Part shown: piece by piece, positions 44,933 through 54,402 of the stretch
Layout of the letters: every line of letters begins with the position of its first letter
Position numbering within the stretch: position 1 is the stretch's first letter
From: Rhodovulum sulfidophilum
GTDB taxonomy: Bacteria > Pseudomonadota > Alphaproteobacteria > Rhodobacterales > Rhodobacteraceae
DNA: 64,000 bases
Direction: 5' to 3'
NCBI GenBank assembly: GCA_003241785.1
Contig: QFPW01000008.1
Coordinates: 1 to 64,000 of the forward strand
Made by a program: the position numbers and the translations under genes
Notes under the pieces: model-generated
The model's input: only the letters and a program-made list of their open reading frames with translations
The model's database searches: none
What the model was told of the DNA's origin: nothing

Positions 44933-44955
<23 letters not shown>
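44299..44955 (+). CDS. Polar amino acid ABC transporter permease 2
   Basis: The 218-residue membrane protein is homologous to permease 1, with YIELFQGTPLLIQLFIIFFG and the EAA loop QWEASASLAMGRLQQMRHVI. It has about five hydrophobic segments. It is coupled to permease 1 by ATGA at its start, and its end overlaps the ATPase start by 23 bases. Together the pair would form the transmembrane channel. Confidence 0.93.
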
Positions 44956-45664
<709 letters not shown>

Positions 45665-45688
45665 GACCGCGCGCGGGGCCTCGCGGTC
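45665..45688 (+). terminator. Possible hairpin terminator of the ABC operon
   Basis: GACCGCG (45665-45671) pairs with CGCGGTC (45682-45688), directly after the stop codon. No T-tract follows, so it may stabilise the transcript end rather than terminate transcription. Confidence 0.3.
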
Positions 45689-45697
45689 CCGCGCCGC

Positions 45698-46168
45698 CTA
45701 CCGCCCGGCGCGCAGCGTCTCGATGAGGCCGATCGCCCCGGCGCGGACGTCCCGCCAGGTGTCCTCGAACCCCTCCGGCCCCCCGAAATACGGATCGGCG
45801 ACCGGCTCGCCCGCGCGGCCCGGCACATGGTCGAGCAGCAGGCTGAGCCGCGCCCGCGCCCCCTCCGGCCGCAGCGCCTCGAGCGTGCGCAGGTTCTCGC
45901 GGTCGAGCGCCACGATGTGATCGAACCGCGCGAAATCGTCGCGCCCGACCTGCCGCCCGCGATAGGCCGAGATGTCGAGCCCATGCGCCCGCGCCACCGC
46001 CCGGGCCCGCGGATCGGGCGGATCGCCGATGTGCCAGGAGCCGGTCCCGGCGGAATCGACCCGCACCCCGACCCCGGCCGCCGCCGCCTCGGCGCGCAGC
46101 GCCGCCTCGGCCAGCGGCGAGCGGCAGATATTCCCCAAGCACACCATCAGAACCGCCGGCGTCTCCAT
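45698..46168 (-). CDS. Low-molecular-weight protein-tyrosine phosphatase
   Basis: The 156-residue product has the active-site loop C10-L-G-N-I-C15-R16-S (CX5R) and the general acid in ADPYFGG near the C-terminus. Such enzymes dephosphorylate tyrosine on proteins, and in bacteria often regulate polysaccharide export kinases; no BY-kinase is nearby. It converges on the ABC operon. The second cysteine in the loop, C15, could form a reversible disulfide with C10, as in other family members. Confidence 0.95.
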   Translation of the reverse strand: METPAVLMVCLGNICRSPLAEAALRAEAAAAGVGVRVDSAGTGSWHIGDPPDPRARAVARAHGLDISAYRGRQVGRDDFARFDHIVALDRENLRTLEALRPEGARARLSLLLDHVPGRAGEPVADPYFGGPEGFEDTWRDVRAGAIGLIETLRAGR

Positions 46169-46332
46169 CGCGTCTCCCCCTGTCGCGCGCGAGGAAGCTA
46201 GCGGACCGCGCGCCCGGGCGAAAGCACCCGCCGCCGCCGGCGGTGGCGCCGCGCCGAGCGCCGCGCGCGTGGCGGCGGAGCACCCGCGGCGCGCTTTGGG
46301 ACCTCCGCCGGTGGCGGGCGCCCCCGCGCCCG

Positions 46333-46417
46333 CTGCCCCGGACCTGATCCGGGGCCTCGAAGCCCGCGAGCGGTGGTTCGGAAATGGCGTCGAGGCCGCG
46401 GGTCACGCCCGGGGCCG
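46333..46417. repeat. Dispersed palindromic repeat family A, copy 4
   Basis: Arms CTGCCCCGGACCTGATCC and the facing GGTCACGCCCGGGGCCGG are imperfect. Between them are GGGGCCTCGA and the shared phrase GGAAATGGCGTCGAGGC. This is the only copy in a divergent intergenic region. Confidence 0.65.
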
Positions 46418-46562
46418 GCGGAGTTCCGAGACTCGGCCTGGCACCCCGATCCCTTGTCAGGAACTCCGGGTGCTCCGCCGCGTCTCGCTTCTGCCATGGT
46501 TCATACGGCCTAGAAATTTATCGAGCAGACCGCGCACGGATCGCAGATCCCGGAGCGAGGGG

Positions 46563-46648
46563 CCCCGCCAACAGGCGGGGAGAAACTCTTCCCTCGCGGC
46601 CAAAGGGCCGCTCCGCCAAGCCCGCCCGCAGGGCGGGCGCCCGGCTTG
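46563..46648. repeat. Cluster of nested hairpins in a long divergent gap
   Basis: The gap 46169-46701 (533 bases) has no gene. Besides repeat A it holds three perfect stems in a row: CCCCGCC/GGCGGGG (46563-46580, loop AACA), GCGGCC/GGCCGC (46596-46611, loop AAAG) and CCCGCCC/GGGCGGG (46621-46637, loop GCA). The last is enclosed by CAAGCC/GGCTTG (46617-46648). Three short loops in a row suggest a folded RNA or another dispersed repeat, but only one copy is in the window. Confidence 0.5.
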
Positions 46649-46701
46649 CGCCCGGCCCCGGAAGCGGCGAGAACGGGAGGCGCGAGGGCGGAGGTTCCGG
46701 A

Positions 46702-47202
46702 TTGCTGCATCCCTTCAACACGCTGAGCTTTCTCAGCATCTGGTACTGGGCCTTCACCGTGCTCGTCTGGACCCTCGTCACCCACCGCGTGCTCGGCGTC
46801 CCGCATGACATGCTGCTCCGCGCGGCGCGGCTGCCCGAGGTCGCGGCCCGGGTCGACACGCTCGCGCATATCGCGGCCGATCGCGCGCGGGGCCTGGCAG
46901 AGAGCGCCGGGGTCGCGCTCGCCGCGCTCGCGGGCTTCTGCCTCGCGATGCTCGCGGTGCTCGGCTTCGTCTTCGGGGTCGAGCTCGCCCGCGCGCTCGT
47001 GCCCCTCGCCTTCCCGCTCGCGCTCGTCGCGGCGCTGACCGCGCGGCTCGCCGCCCGGGTCCGCGCCGAGGGGCTGCGCGGCGAGCCCCTGCGCCGGCTC
47101 CTGTCGCGGCACCGGGCGCGGAACCAGGGCGTCGCGATCCTCGCGATGTTCGCGGCGGCCGTGCTCGCGGTCACCGAGCCGGCGGCCTTCTTCCCGCGCT
47201 GA
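46702..47202 (+). CDS. Conserved Rhodobacterales membrane protein upstream of mfd
   Basis: The 166-residue product has three or four hydrophobic segments: SFLSIWYWAFTVLVWTLVTH, a long pair at about 73-115, and a C-terminal helix (AILAMFAAAVLAV). The segment RVLGVPHDMLLRAAR is shared with relatives that some databases call a component of the SufBCD complex, a label without proof that I know of. I use a TTG start at 46702 because GGAGG lies 7 bases upstream and there is no closer ATG. It precedes mfd by 54 bases. Confidence 0.7.
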   Translation: MLHPFNTLSFLSIWYWAFTVLVWTLVTHRVLGVPHDMLLRAARLPEVAARVDTLAHIAADRARGLAESAGVALAALAGFCLAMLAVLGFVFGVELARALVPLAFPLALVAALTARLAARVRAEGLRGEPLRRLLSRHRARNQGVAILAMFAAAVLAVTEPAAFFPR

Positions 47203-47256
47203 CCGCCGGCGCGCCGCGCCTTGCGGCGGCGCCCCCCTTGCGCTACCTCCGCCGGC

Positions 47257-50200
47257 ATGACCCGGAAAGACCCGCTGCCCCCGGGCCGCCTGATCGTCGG
47301 CGGCGCTCCGGAGGGATTCGACGCGCGCTACCTGCGAGAGACCCTGGCCCGCGCCAAGGGTCCTGTGATCCATGTCGCGCGCGACGACGCGCGGCTCGCG
47401 GCCCTGCGCTCCGCGCTCGCCTTCTTCGCGCCGAAGACGCCCGTCCTGATCTTCCCGGCCTGGGACTGCCTGCCCTACGACCGGATCTCGCCCAATTCCG
47501 AGATCGCCGCCCAGCGCATGGCGACGCTCGCGGCGCTCGCCGACGGGCTCGCCCGCGAGGTTGTGATCCTCACCACGCTGAACGCCGCGACGCAGAAGGT
47601 GCCGCCGCGCGCCCGGCTGCGCTCGGCGAGCTTCACCGCCGAGGTCGGGCAGCGGCTCGATCTCGCGGCGCTGCGCCAGTACCTCGCGCGCATGGGCTTC
47701 TCGCAATCGGCGACGGTGACCGAGCCCGGCGACTACGCGGTCCGGGGCGGGATCATCGACATCTTCCCGCCGGGCCGGGGCAAGGGCGGGCCGATCCGGC
47801 TTGACCTCTTCGGCGACGTGCTCGATTCCGCGCGCCGCTTCGACCCCGAGACCCAGCGCACCACCGAGAAGGTCGCGCGCGTCGAGCTCGCGCCGGTCTC
47901 CGAGGTGATCCTCGACGACGAGTCGATCCAGCGCTTCCGCACCCGCTACCGCGCGCTGTTCGGCGCCGCCGGCAACGACGACCCGCTCTACGAGGCGGTG
48001 AGCGCGGGGCGCAAGCACCAGGGCTACGAGCACTGGCTGCCGCTGTTCCACGACCATCTCGAAACGCTGTTCGACTACCTTCCCGACGCGCCGGTGCTGC
48101 TCGACGACCAGGTCGACGCGAGCCGGGTGGCGCGCTGGGACGCGCTCGCCGACGCCTACGGCACCCGGTCCGAGGCGCTCAGGGCGAAATCGAAGCTCGG
48201 CACGGTCTACAAGCCGATCCCGCCCGAGGAGCTCTATCTCGACGACGCCGCCTGGGCGGCCGCGCTCGGGGAGCGCCCGGCGCTGCATCTCTCGCCGCTG
48301 CCCCGGCCGAGCGGCCCCGGCGTGATCGACCTCGGCGGCCGGATCGGCCGCGACTTCGCCCCGGAGCGGCAACGCGAGCAGGTGAGCCTGTTCGGCGCGC
48401 TGGCCGACCACATCAAGGCGCGGCGCCGCGAGGGCCAGGTCGTCGTCGCGAGCTATTCCAGGGGCGCCCGCGAGCGGCTCGGCGGGCTCCTCGCCGACGA
48501 CGCGGTGACGGGCGCGACCGAGATCGCCTCGGCCGCCGACATCCCCGAGGGCAAGGGCGGGCTCTTCCTCGCGGTCTGGCCGCTCGAGCACGGGTTCGAG
48601 GCCCCGGGCCTCACCGTCATCTCCGAGCAGGACGTGCTCGGCGACCGGCTGATCCGGGGCGCGCGGCGGCGCAAGCGCGCCGACAATTTCCTGACCGAGG
48701 CCGCCGGCCTCACCCCCGGCGATCTCGTCGTCCACGTCGACCACGGCATCGGGCGCTACAAGGGCCTCGAGACCATCACCGCGGCCGGGGCGCCGCATGA
48801 ATGCATCTTCCTCGAATACGCCGGCGGCGACAAACTCTACCTGCCGGTCGAGAACATCGAGCTTCTGAGCCGCTACGGCCACGAGGAGGGCCTGCTCGAC
48901 CGGCTCGGCGGCGGCGCCTGGCAGGCGAAAAAGGCGCGGCTGAAGGCGCGGATCCGCGAGATGGCGGACCGGCTGATCCGCCTCGCCGCCGAGCGCGCGC
49001 TCCGCAAGGGCCAGGTGCTGTCCCCGCCGGAGCACCACGTCTGGGAAGAGTTCTGCGCCCGCTTCCCCTATACCGAGACCGAGGACCAGCTGAACGCGAT
49101 CCATGACGTGCTCGGGGACATGGAATCGGGCCAGCCGATGGACCGGCTGGTCTGCGGCGACGTCGGCTTCGGCAAGACCGAGGTGGCGCTGCGCGCCGCC
49201 TTCGTCGCGGCGATGGCGGGAACCCAGGTCGCGGTGATCGCGCCGACCACCCTGCTCGCCCGCCAGCACTACAAGAATTTCGCCGAGCGTTTCCGCGGCC
49301 TGCCGATCCACGTCCGGCCGCTCAGCCGCTTCGTGCCGGCGAAGGAGGCGAGCCAGACCCGCGACGACCTCGCGCATGGCAAGGTCGAGATCGTCGTCGG
49401 CACGCACGCGCTGCTCGCGAAGTCGATCCGCTTCAAGAACCTCGGCCTGCTGGTGATCGACGAGGAGCAGCATTTCGGCGTGCAGCACAAGGAGCGGCTG
49501 AAGGAGCTGCGCTCGGACGTGCATGTGCTGACGCTGACCGCGACGCCGATCCCGCGCACGCTGCAGATGGCGCTCTCGGGCGTGCGCGAGCTTTCCCTGA
49601 TCGCGACGCCGCCCGTCGACCGGCTGGCGATCCGCACCTACGTGAGCGAGTTCGACCCGGTGACGATCCGCGAGGCGCTCCTGCGCGAGCACTACCGCGG
49701 CGGGCAGTCCTTCTACGTCGTGCCGCGGATCTCCGACATCCGCGGCATCGAGGAGTTCCTCGCCGAACAGGTGCCCGAGGTGAAGGTCGTCGTCGCCCAT
49801 GGCCAGATGGCCGCGACCGAGCTCGACGACCGGATGAACGCCTTCTACGACGGGCAGTACGACGTGCTGCTCGCGACGACGATCATCGAGTCGGGGCTCG
49901 ACATCCCGACCGCGAACACGCTGATCGTCGACCGCGCCGACATGTTCGGCCTCGCCCAGCTCTACCAGATCCGGGGCCGCGTCGGGCGCTCCAAGCTGCG
50001 CGCCTATGCCTTCATGACCACCGAGCCGCGCAAGAAGCTGACGCCGCAGGCGGAGAAGCGGCTGCGCGTGCTGGGCTCGATCGACAGCCTCGGCGCGGGC
50101 TTCACGCTCGCCTCCCAGGACCTCGACATCCGGGGCGCGGGCAACCTGCTCGGCGAGGAGCAGTCGGGCCAGGTGCGCGAGGTCGGGTTCGAGCTCTACC

Positions 50201-50757
50201 AGGAGATGCTGCAGGAGACGATCGCCAAGCTCCGCTCCGGCGACATCGAGATGACCGACGACGCCGGCGAATGGTCGCCCCAGATCAACCTTGGCGTGCC
50301 GGTGCTGATCCCCGAGGCCTATGTGCCCGATCTCGACGTGCGCCTCGGCCTCTACCGCCGCCTCTCCTCGCTCGAGAAGAAGGTCGAGATGGAGGGGTTC
50401 GCCGCCGAGCTCATCGACCGTTTCGGGCCGCTCCCGCCCGAGGTCGACACGCTGATGCTGATCGTGCGGATCAAGGCGCTCTGCAAGCGCGCGGGGATCT
50501 CGAAGCTCGACGGCGGGCCGAAGGGCGCCACGGTGCAGTTCCACGGCGACCGCGTGGCGCGGCCCGAGGGGCTGGTCGAGTTCATCCAGGGCCAGAAGGG
50601 CGCGGCGAAGGTCAAGGACAACAGGATCGTCGTCGCGAAGGCCTGGCCGGAGCCGAAGGCCCGGCTGGTCGGCGCCTTCACCATCGCGCGCGAGCTCGCC
50701 CAGCTGATGACGCCGGAGAAGAAACCCGTCGAGAAGAAGGCGGCCGCGGCGCGCTGA
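47257..50757 (+). CDS. mfd: Transcription-repair coupling factor
   Basis: Mfd pushes stalled RNA polymerase off damaged template DNA and recruits UvrA. The 1166-residue product has the UvrB-homology domains (1 to about 350, with FPAWDCLPYDRISPN), the polymerase-interaction domain (about 485-560, DLVVHVDHGIGRYKGL), and the RecG-like translocase with GDVGFGKTEVALRA (Walker A), VIDEEQHFG (Walker B) and TATPIPRTLQMAL. The TRG motif and C-terminal D7 end the protein. The ATG at 47257 fits the conserved N-terminus. Confidence 0.98.
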   Translation: MTRKDPLPPGRLIVGGAPEGFDARYLRETLARAKGPVIHVARDDARLAALRSALAFFAPKTPVLIFPAWDCLPYDRISPNSEIAAQRMATLAALADGLAREVVILTTLNAATQKVPPRARLRSASFTAEVGQRLDLAALRQYLARMGFSQSATVTEPGDYAVRGGIIDIFPPGRGKGGPIRLDLFGDVLDSARRFDPETQRTTEKVARVELAPVSEVILDDESIQRFRTRYRALFGAAGNDDPLYEAVSAGRKHQGYEHWLPLFHDHLETLFDYLPDAPVLLDDQVDASRVARWDALADAYGTRSEALRAKSKLGTVYKPIPPEELYLDDAAWAAALGERPALHLSPLPRPSGPGVIDLGGRIGRDFAPERQREQVSLFGALADHIKARRREGQVVVASYSRGARERLGGLLADDAVTGATEIASAADIPEGKGGLFLAVWPLEHGFEAPGLTVISEQDVLGDRLIRGARRRKRADNFLTEAAGLTPGDLVVHVDHGIGRYKGLETITAAGAPHECIFLEYAGGDKLYLPVENIELLSRYGHEEGLLDRLGGGAWQAKKARLKARIREMADRLIRLAAERALRKGQVLSPPEHHVWEEFCARFPYTETEDQLNAIHDVLGDMESGQPMDRLVCGDVGFGKTEVALRAAFVAAMAGTQVAVIAPTTLLARQHYKNFAERFRGLPIHVRPLSRFVPAKEASQTRDDLAHGKVEIVVGTHALLAKSIRFKNLGLLVIDEEQHFGVQHKERLKELRSDVHVLTLTATPIPRTLQMALSGVRELSLIATPPVDRLAIRTYVSEFDPVTIREALLREHYRGGQSFYVVPRISDIRGIEEFLAEQVPEVKVVVAHGQMAATELDDRMNAFYDGQYDVLLATTIIESGLDIPTANTLIVDRADMFGLAQLYQIRGRVGRSKLRAYAFMTTEPRKKLTPQAEKRLRVLGSIDSLGAGFTLASQDLDIRGAGNLLGEEQSGQVREVGFELYQEMLQETIAKLRSGDIEMTDDAGEWSPQINLGVPVLIPEAYVPDLDVRLGLYRRLSSLEKKVEMEGFAAELIDRFGPLPPEVDTLMLIVRIKALCKRAGISKLDGGPKGATVQFHGDRVARPEGLVEFIQGQKGAAKVKDNRIVVAKAWPEPKARLVGAFTIARELAQLMTPEKKPVEKKAAAAR

Positions 50758-50779
50758 GGCGCGCGCCATGCGCGGCGCC

Positions 50780-50849
50780 GTCCCGGGCTCGACCCGGGAC
50801 CTCGACGCCGCCTCGCCGCGCTCGAGGTCCCGGCTCAGGGCCGGGACAG
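50780..50849. repeat. Dispersed palindromic repeat family A, copy 5
   Basis: The shortest copy: GTCCCGGGCTCGACCCGGGA and facing CCGGCTCAGGGCCGGGAC, with ACCTCGA/TCGAGGT inside, as in copy 3. It lies right after mfd between convergent genes. Confidence 0.75.
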
Positions 50850-50879
50850 CGGAGCACGCGTGGAGACCGGGCGCGAACG

Positions 50880-51009
50880 CGTAGGGTGGGCGATTCCGCC
50901 CACCATGCCTCCCCCGCCACACGCGTCACCATGCTCCCGCGCCACACGCGTCACCACCCGCCGCGCCCGGGTCCGGCGGCGGGTGGTGGGCGGAATCGCC
51001 CACCCTACG
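50880..51009. repeat. REP-like repeat C, inverted pair with internal tandem repeat
   Basis: Two 25-bp units, 50880-50904 and 50985-51009, are perfect reverse complements, separated by 80 bases. Each has GTAG followed by a hairpin, GGTGGGCGATTCCGCCCACC, with GTAG at the outer ends. The spacer contains GCCACACGCGTCACCA twice (50916-50931 and 50941-50956). The right-hand unit overlaps the last three bases of the S45 acylase gene. Confidence 0.85.
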
Positions 51010-53452
51010 GGATGAGCAGCGTCGTGCCGATGGCGCCCGCCCTGGCGCGGTCGGGGTCGAGCACCATCGGGATGTACTCGCCCCGGCGCCAGAGGCCGGA
51101 AAGATCGTCGTAATAGCGCGACAGCGGATGCCCGCTCTCGCCGGTGGCGATCACGAAGACGCTCGAATCCGGGTCGGAGAAATCATAGACCGCGCGCAAC
51201 CCGGCGGCGTGGACGTTGCGATAGGGCGCCGGGCCGCCGCCCGGGGTCATGCCGCGCATCAGCGTGTCGTCGCCGCCGGGCGTGTCCTGCCAGATGTTGA
51301 CGAGCTGGCGCAGCACCGGGACGTCGCCGAGCGTCTGGTGCCGGTGCACGGCCTGATGCGCCTCGCCCCAGCGCCAGCTCTCGAGCCGCGGACCGTAGTC
51401 GCGGCCAAGCTCGGCCAGCGCGTCGTCGAGCGCGCGGCGCGCCATCTCGACGCAATCCTCCTTCGCGCTGGTCTGCTTCACGTCGCACCAAGCCGAGGCG
51501 CCGTCGACGTCGCGATAGACCCGCTCGATGAACATCGGATCGAGCGGCGCCTCCTCGACCATGGGCCCGAGCTCGTCGACCGCGAGCCGCCGCTTCAGCG
51601 CGCGGATCCAGGCGGCGTAGATCAGGGGCTCCGGATCGTGCTCGCTCATCTCGCCGGTCCAGTTCGCCAGCCGCTCCAGCGCCAGCTGGCGCTGGCGGGC
51701 GACCGGATCCTCGGCGGTCGGCTCGCCGGAATACCAGAGGTCGCGCGCGATCAGCGGCAGGAGCACGCGGGCGCCCTGCGAGACGGTGTCGGTCTGGATC
51801 TCGACGAAGCTGTCGAGCGAATGATATTCGCGCCCGCCCAGCAGCTGCGCCGCGCGCTGGATCCGGTAGTCGTCGCCCCAGTCGAAGCTGAGGTGGTCCG
51901 GGAAGGCCGCGTCGGTGATCCGGTTGTTGGTGTTGACCACGATCCCGCTCGGCGGGTCGATCACCCAGGGGTTCTCCTCGAACGGCCGCCGGCCCTGCCA
52001 GTCGTTGACGGCGAGCCAGCCCGCCGAGGGAATCCGCCCCTGGCTGACGCTCGCCGCCTGCCGCGCCGGCGCCGCGCCGGTCATCAGCAGCGCCACGGAC
52101 TCGCGATCGGCGAGCGTGAGGTTGAGCGAGGGCGCGATCTGGTCGCGCGCCGCCTCCCGCGCCCCGGCGATCGAATTCGCGCGCATCAGCTTGATCGCCG
52201 CGCCGATCGAGCGGTCGTCGGGGGTGAGCGCGGTCCAGGCGAGGCTCGCGACATGGCCGGGCGGCGTCACGGCGGCGGCGCCGAACCGGTCCGGCGGGAT
52301 CACCGGCCCGTGCCGGGTCCAGCGCAGGCTTTCCTCGACCGGGGCCGCGTCCTTGACGTCGATCTTCGCCACGCGGGTGACGAAGGGACGGTAGCCCTCG
52401 GGCGTAAGGTATTTTTCGGGATCGGCGGGATCGAGCTTCTCGACATAGACGTCCTGGTCGTCGAGATAGCTCGCCGTGAGGCCCCAGCCGAGGTTCGGAT
52501 TGCGCCCGATCAGGATGGCTGGAATGCCGGGAATGGTCGCGCCGATCACCGGCCCCTCGGCGAGGTTCATGCGCGCCAGCATCCAGATCGACGGCGCGGA
52601 GAGCGCGAGATGCGGGTCGCTCGCGAGCAGCGGCGCGCGGCCCGCCGCCCGCGCCCCGGTGGCGGCGAAGGCGTTCGAGGCGCCGGCTAGGCCGACCGGC
52701 GCCAGCGGGTCGAGCGGGCCGGCGGAGGCGAGCGACCAGTCGCCGGAGGCGCCGGGCAGCGCTCCGGCGAATTTCGGCAGGCCCATTACCGCCGCGTTGG
52801 GCGATTCCGGCAGGATGTCGCGCAGCCGCTCCGGCGGCAGGCGCAGCGACAGGCTGGCGCGCAGCGTCTCGCGCGCCGCCTTGTCGGTCAGCTGCAGCGC
52901 CATGAGCTTCAAGACCGCGATCGAATCCGCCGGCGTCCAGGGCGCCATCCGCGGATTGAACAGGAAGAATTCCGGCGCGCCGCGGCCGAGCGCCTCGTCC
53001 CGCACCACGTTGAGCCAGGCGTTCACGCCGGCGGAATAGGCGGCGAGCGCCGCGCTCACCGCCGGCTCCTGCCGCCCCGCCGCCTCGCGCGACAGGCCGT
53101 AGAGGTCGAGCGCGCGCATCAGCCGGTCGATCGGCAGCGTCTCGGCGCCGAAGAGCTCCGAGAGCCGCCCCTGCGCGGTCCGCCGCAGCAGCATCATCTG
53201 CCAGAGCCGGTCCTGCGCGTGGACGAAGCCGAGGCCGAAGAAGGCGTCGGCGTCGTCGGTGGCGAGGATATGCGGCACCGCGTGGCTGTCGCGCAGGATC
53301 GGGATCTCGGCCCGGGCACCCGCGACGCGGTAGCTTCGGTCGTAATCGGGAAGCGATTGGCTGGCGAGGTAGTACACCAGTCCGGCGGCGGCCGCGGCGA
53401 GGATGACGAGCGCGACGAACAGGCGCATCAGCCAACGGAAGAGAAACGCCAT
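51005..53452 (-). CDS. Penicillin acylase family (S45) Ntn-hydrolase
   Basis: S45 enzymes are made as one chain that cuts itself to expose an N-terminal serine, then hydrolyse amide bonds of acylated compounds, including acyl-homoserine lactones in some members. The 815-residue product has an N-terminal hydrophobic segment (about 8-31), and AGASNAFAATG contains the likely nucleophile Ser at the alpha/beta junction, followed by PLLASDPHLALS and IGRNPNLGWGLTASYLDDQD. The catalytic Asn is probably in VVNTNNRI. The start at 53452 begins the membrane helix. Its TAG stop is inside repeat C. Substrate is unknown. Confidence 0.9.
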   Translation of the reverse strand: MAFLFRWLMRLFVALVILAAAAAGLVYYLASQSLPDYDRSYRVAGARAEIPILRDSHAVPHILATDDADAFFGLGFVHAQDRLWQMMLLRRTAQGRLSELFGAETLPIDRLMRALDLYGLSREAAGRQEPAVSAALAAYSAGVNAWLNVVRDEALGRGAPEFFLFNPRMAPWTPADSIAVLKLMALQLTDKAARETLRASLSLRLPPERLRDILPESPNAAVMGLPKFAGALPGASGDWSLASAGPLDPLAPVGLAGASNAFAATGARAAGRAPLLASDPHLALSAPSIWMLARMNLAEGPVIGATIPGIPAILIGRNPNLGWGLTASYLDDQDVYVEKLDPADPEKYLTPEGYRPFVTRVAKIDVKDAAPVEESLRWTRHGPVIPPDRFGAAAVTPPGHVASLAWTALTPDDRSIGAAIKLMRANSIAGAREAARDQIAPSLNLTLADRESVALLMTGAAPARQAASVSQGRIPSAGWLAVNDWQGRRPFEENPWVIDPPSGIVVNTNNRITDAAFPDHLSFDWGDDYRIQRAAQLLGGREYHSLDSFVEIQTDTVSQGARVLLPLIARDLWYSGEPTAEDPVARQRQLALERLANWTGEMSEHDPEPLIYAAWIRALKRRLAVDELGPMVEEAPLDPMFIERVYRDVDGASAWCDVKQTSAKEDCVEMARRALDDALAELGRDYGPRLESWRWGEAHQAVHRHQTLGDVPVLRQLVNIWQDTPGGDDTLMRGMTPGGGPAPYRNVHAAGLRAVYDFSDPDSSVFVIATGESGHPLSRYYDDLSGLWRRGEYIPMVLDPDRARAGAIGTTLLIP

Positions 53453-53535
53453 GCGAACCGTCGTCCCCGCGCACCTTGACCCGGCAAGGGATAGCAGTCC
53501 ATCAGGGGCGACACAACGGACGAAGGGGTGATGCG

Positions 53536-54402
53536 ATGGCATCGGTGGCTTTCATCGGGCTGGGGGTGATGGGCTATCCCATGGCCGGACATCTGGCGGC
53601 AAAGGGTCATTCCGTAACGGTTTACAACCGGACCGCCGCAAAGGCCGAGGCCTGGGTCGCGCAGTACGGCGGCGCGTGGAAGCCGACGCCGGCCGAAGCC
53701 GCCGCGGGCGCGGAATTCGTCTTCTCCTGCGTCGGCAACGACGACGACCTGCGCTCGGTCACGACCGGCGTCGGCGGCGTGCTGGAGACGCTGGCACCGG
53801 GCAGCGTGCTCGTCGACCACACCACCGCCTCGGCCGAGGTCGCGCGGGAGTTGAACGAGGCCGCCACGGTCAAGGGCGCGCATTTCATCGACGCCCCGGT
53901 CTCGGGCGGCCAGGCCGGCGCCGAGAACGGCGTGCTGACGGTGATGTGCGGCGGCGCGGCCGAGGTCTATGCCCGCGCCGAGCCGTTGATCATGGCCTTC
54001 GCCCGCTCCTGCAGGCTGATGGGCCCGGCCGGCAGCGGCCAGCTCACCAAGATGGTGAACCAGATCGCGATCGCGGGCCTGCTTCAGGGCCTCTCCGAGG
54101 CGCTCGCCTTCGCGCAGGCCGCCGGGCTCGACGGCGAGGTCGTGCTCGACGTGATCTCCAAGGGCGCGGCCGGGTCGTGGCAGATGGAGAACCGCGGCAA
54201 GACCATGCTGAAGTCCGAGTTCGACTTCGGCTTCGCGGTCGACTGGATGCGCAAGGATCTCGGCATCTGCCTCGCCGAGGCGGACCGCAACGGCGCGCTC
54301 CTGCCCGCGACCGCGCTGGTCGACCAGTTCTACAAGGAGGTCCAGGGCCTCGGCGGCGGCCGCTGGGACACGTCCTCGCTGATCCGGAGGCTCCGCGAAT
54401 GA
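53536..54402 (+). CDS. NAD(P)-dependent beta-hydroxyacid dehydrogenase (3-hydroxyisobutyrate dehydrogenase family)
   Basis: This 288-residue oxidoreductase acts on a 3-hydroxy acid. The nucleotide fold is FIGLGVMGYPMAGHL (GxGxxG, then NRT at position 30, suggesting NADP). The substrate loop is DAPVSGGQAGAENGVL, and the catalytic lysine is in LTKMVNQ. The family includes HIBADH, tartronate semialdehyde reductase and glyoxylate reductases, which cannot be separated here. It overlaps rpe by ATGA, so it may feed carbon metabolism. Confidence 0.92.
   Translation: MASVAFIGLGVMGYPMAGHLAAKGHSVTVYNRTAAKAEAWVAQYGGAWKPTPAEAAAGAEFVFSCVGNDDDLRSVTTGVGGVLETLAPGSVLVDHTTASAEVARELNEAATVKGAHFIDAPVSGGQAGAENGVLTVMCGGAAEVYARAEPLIMAFARSCRLMGPAGSGQLTKMVNQIAIAGLLQGLSEALAFAQAAGLDGEVVLDVISKGAAGSWQMENRGKTMLKSEFDFGFAVDWMRKDLGICLAEADRNGALLPATALVDQFYKEVQGLGGGRWDTSSLIRRLRE

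Noticed and set aside
46510..50922. A 1470-codon minus-strand frame antisense to mfd
   Set aside because: Composition is Arg/Gly/Asp/His-rich shadow sequence with no domain; mfd on the plus strand explains it.
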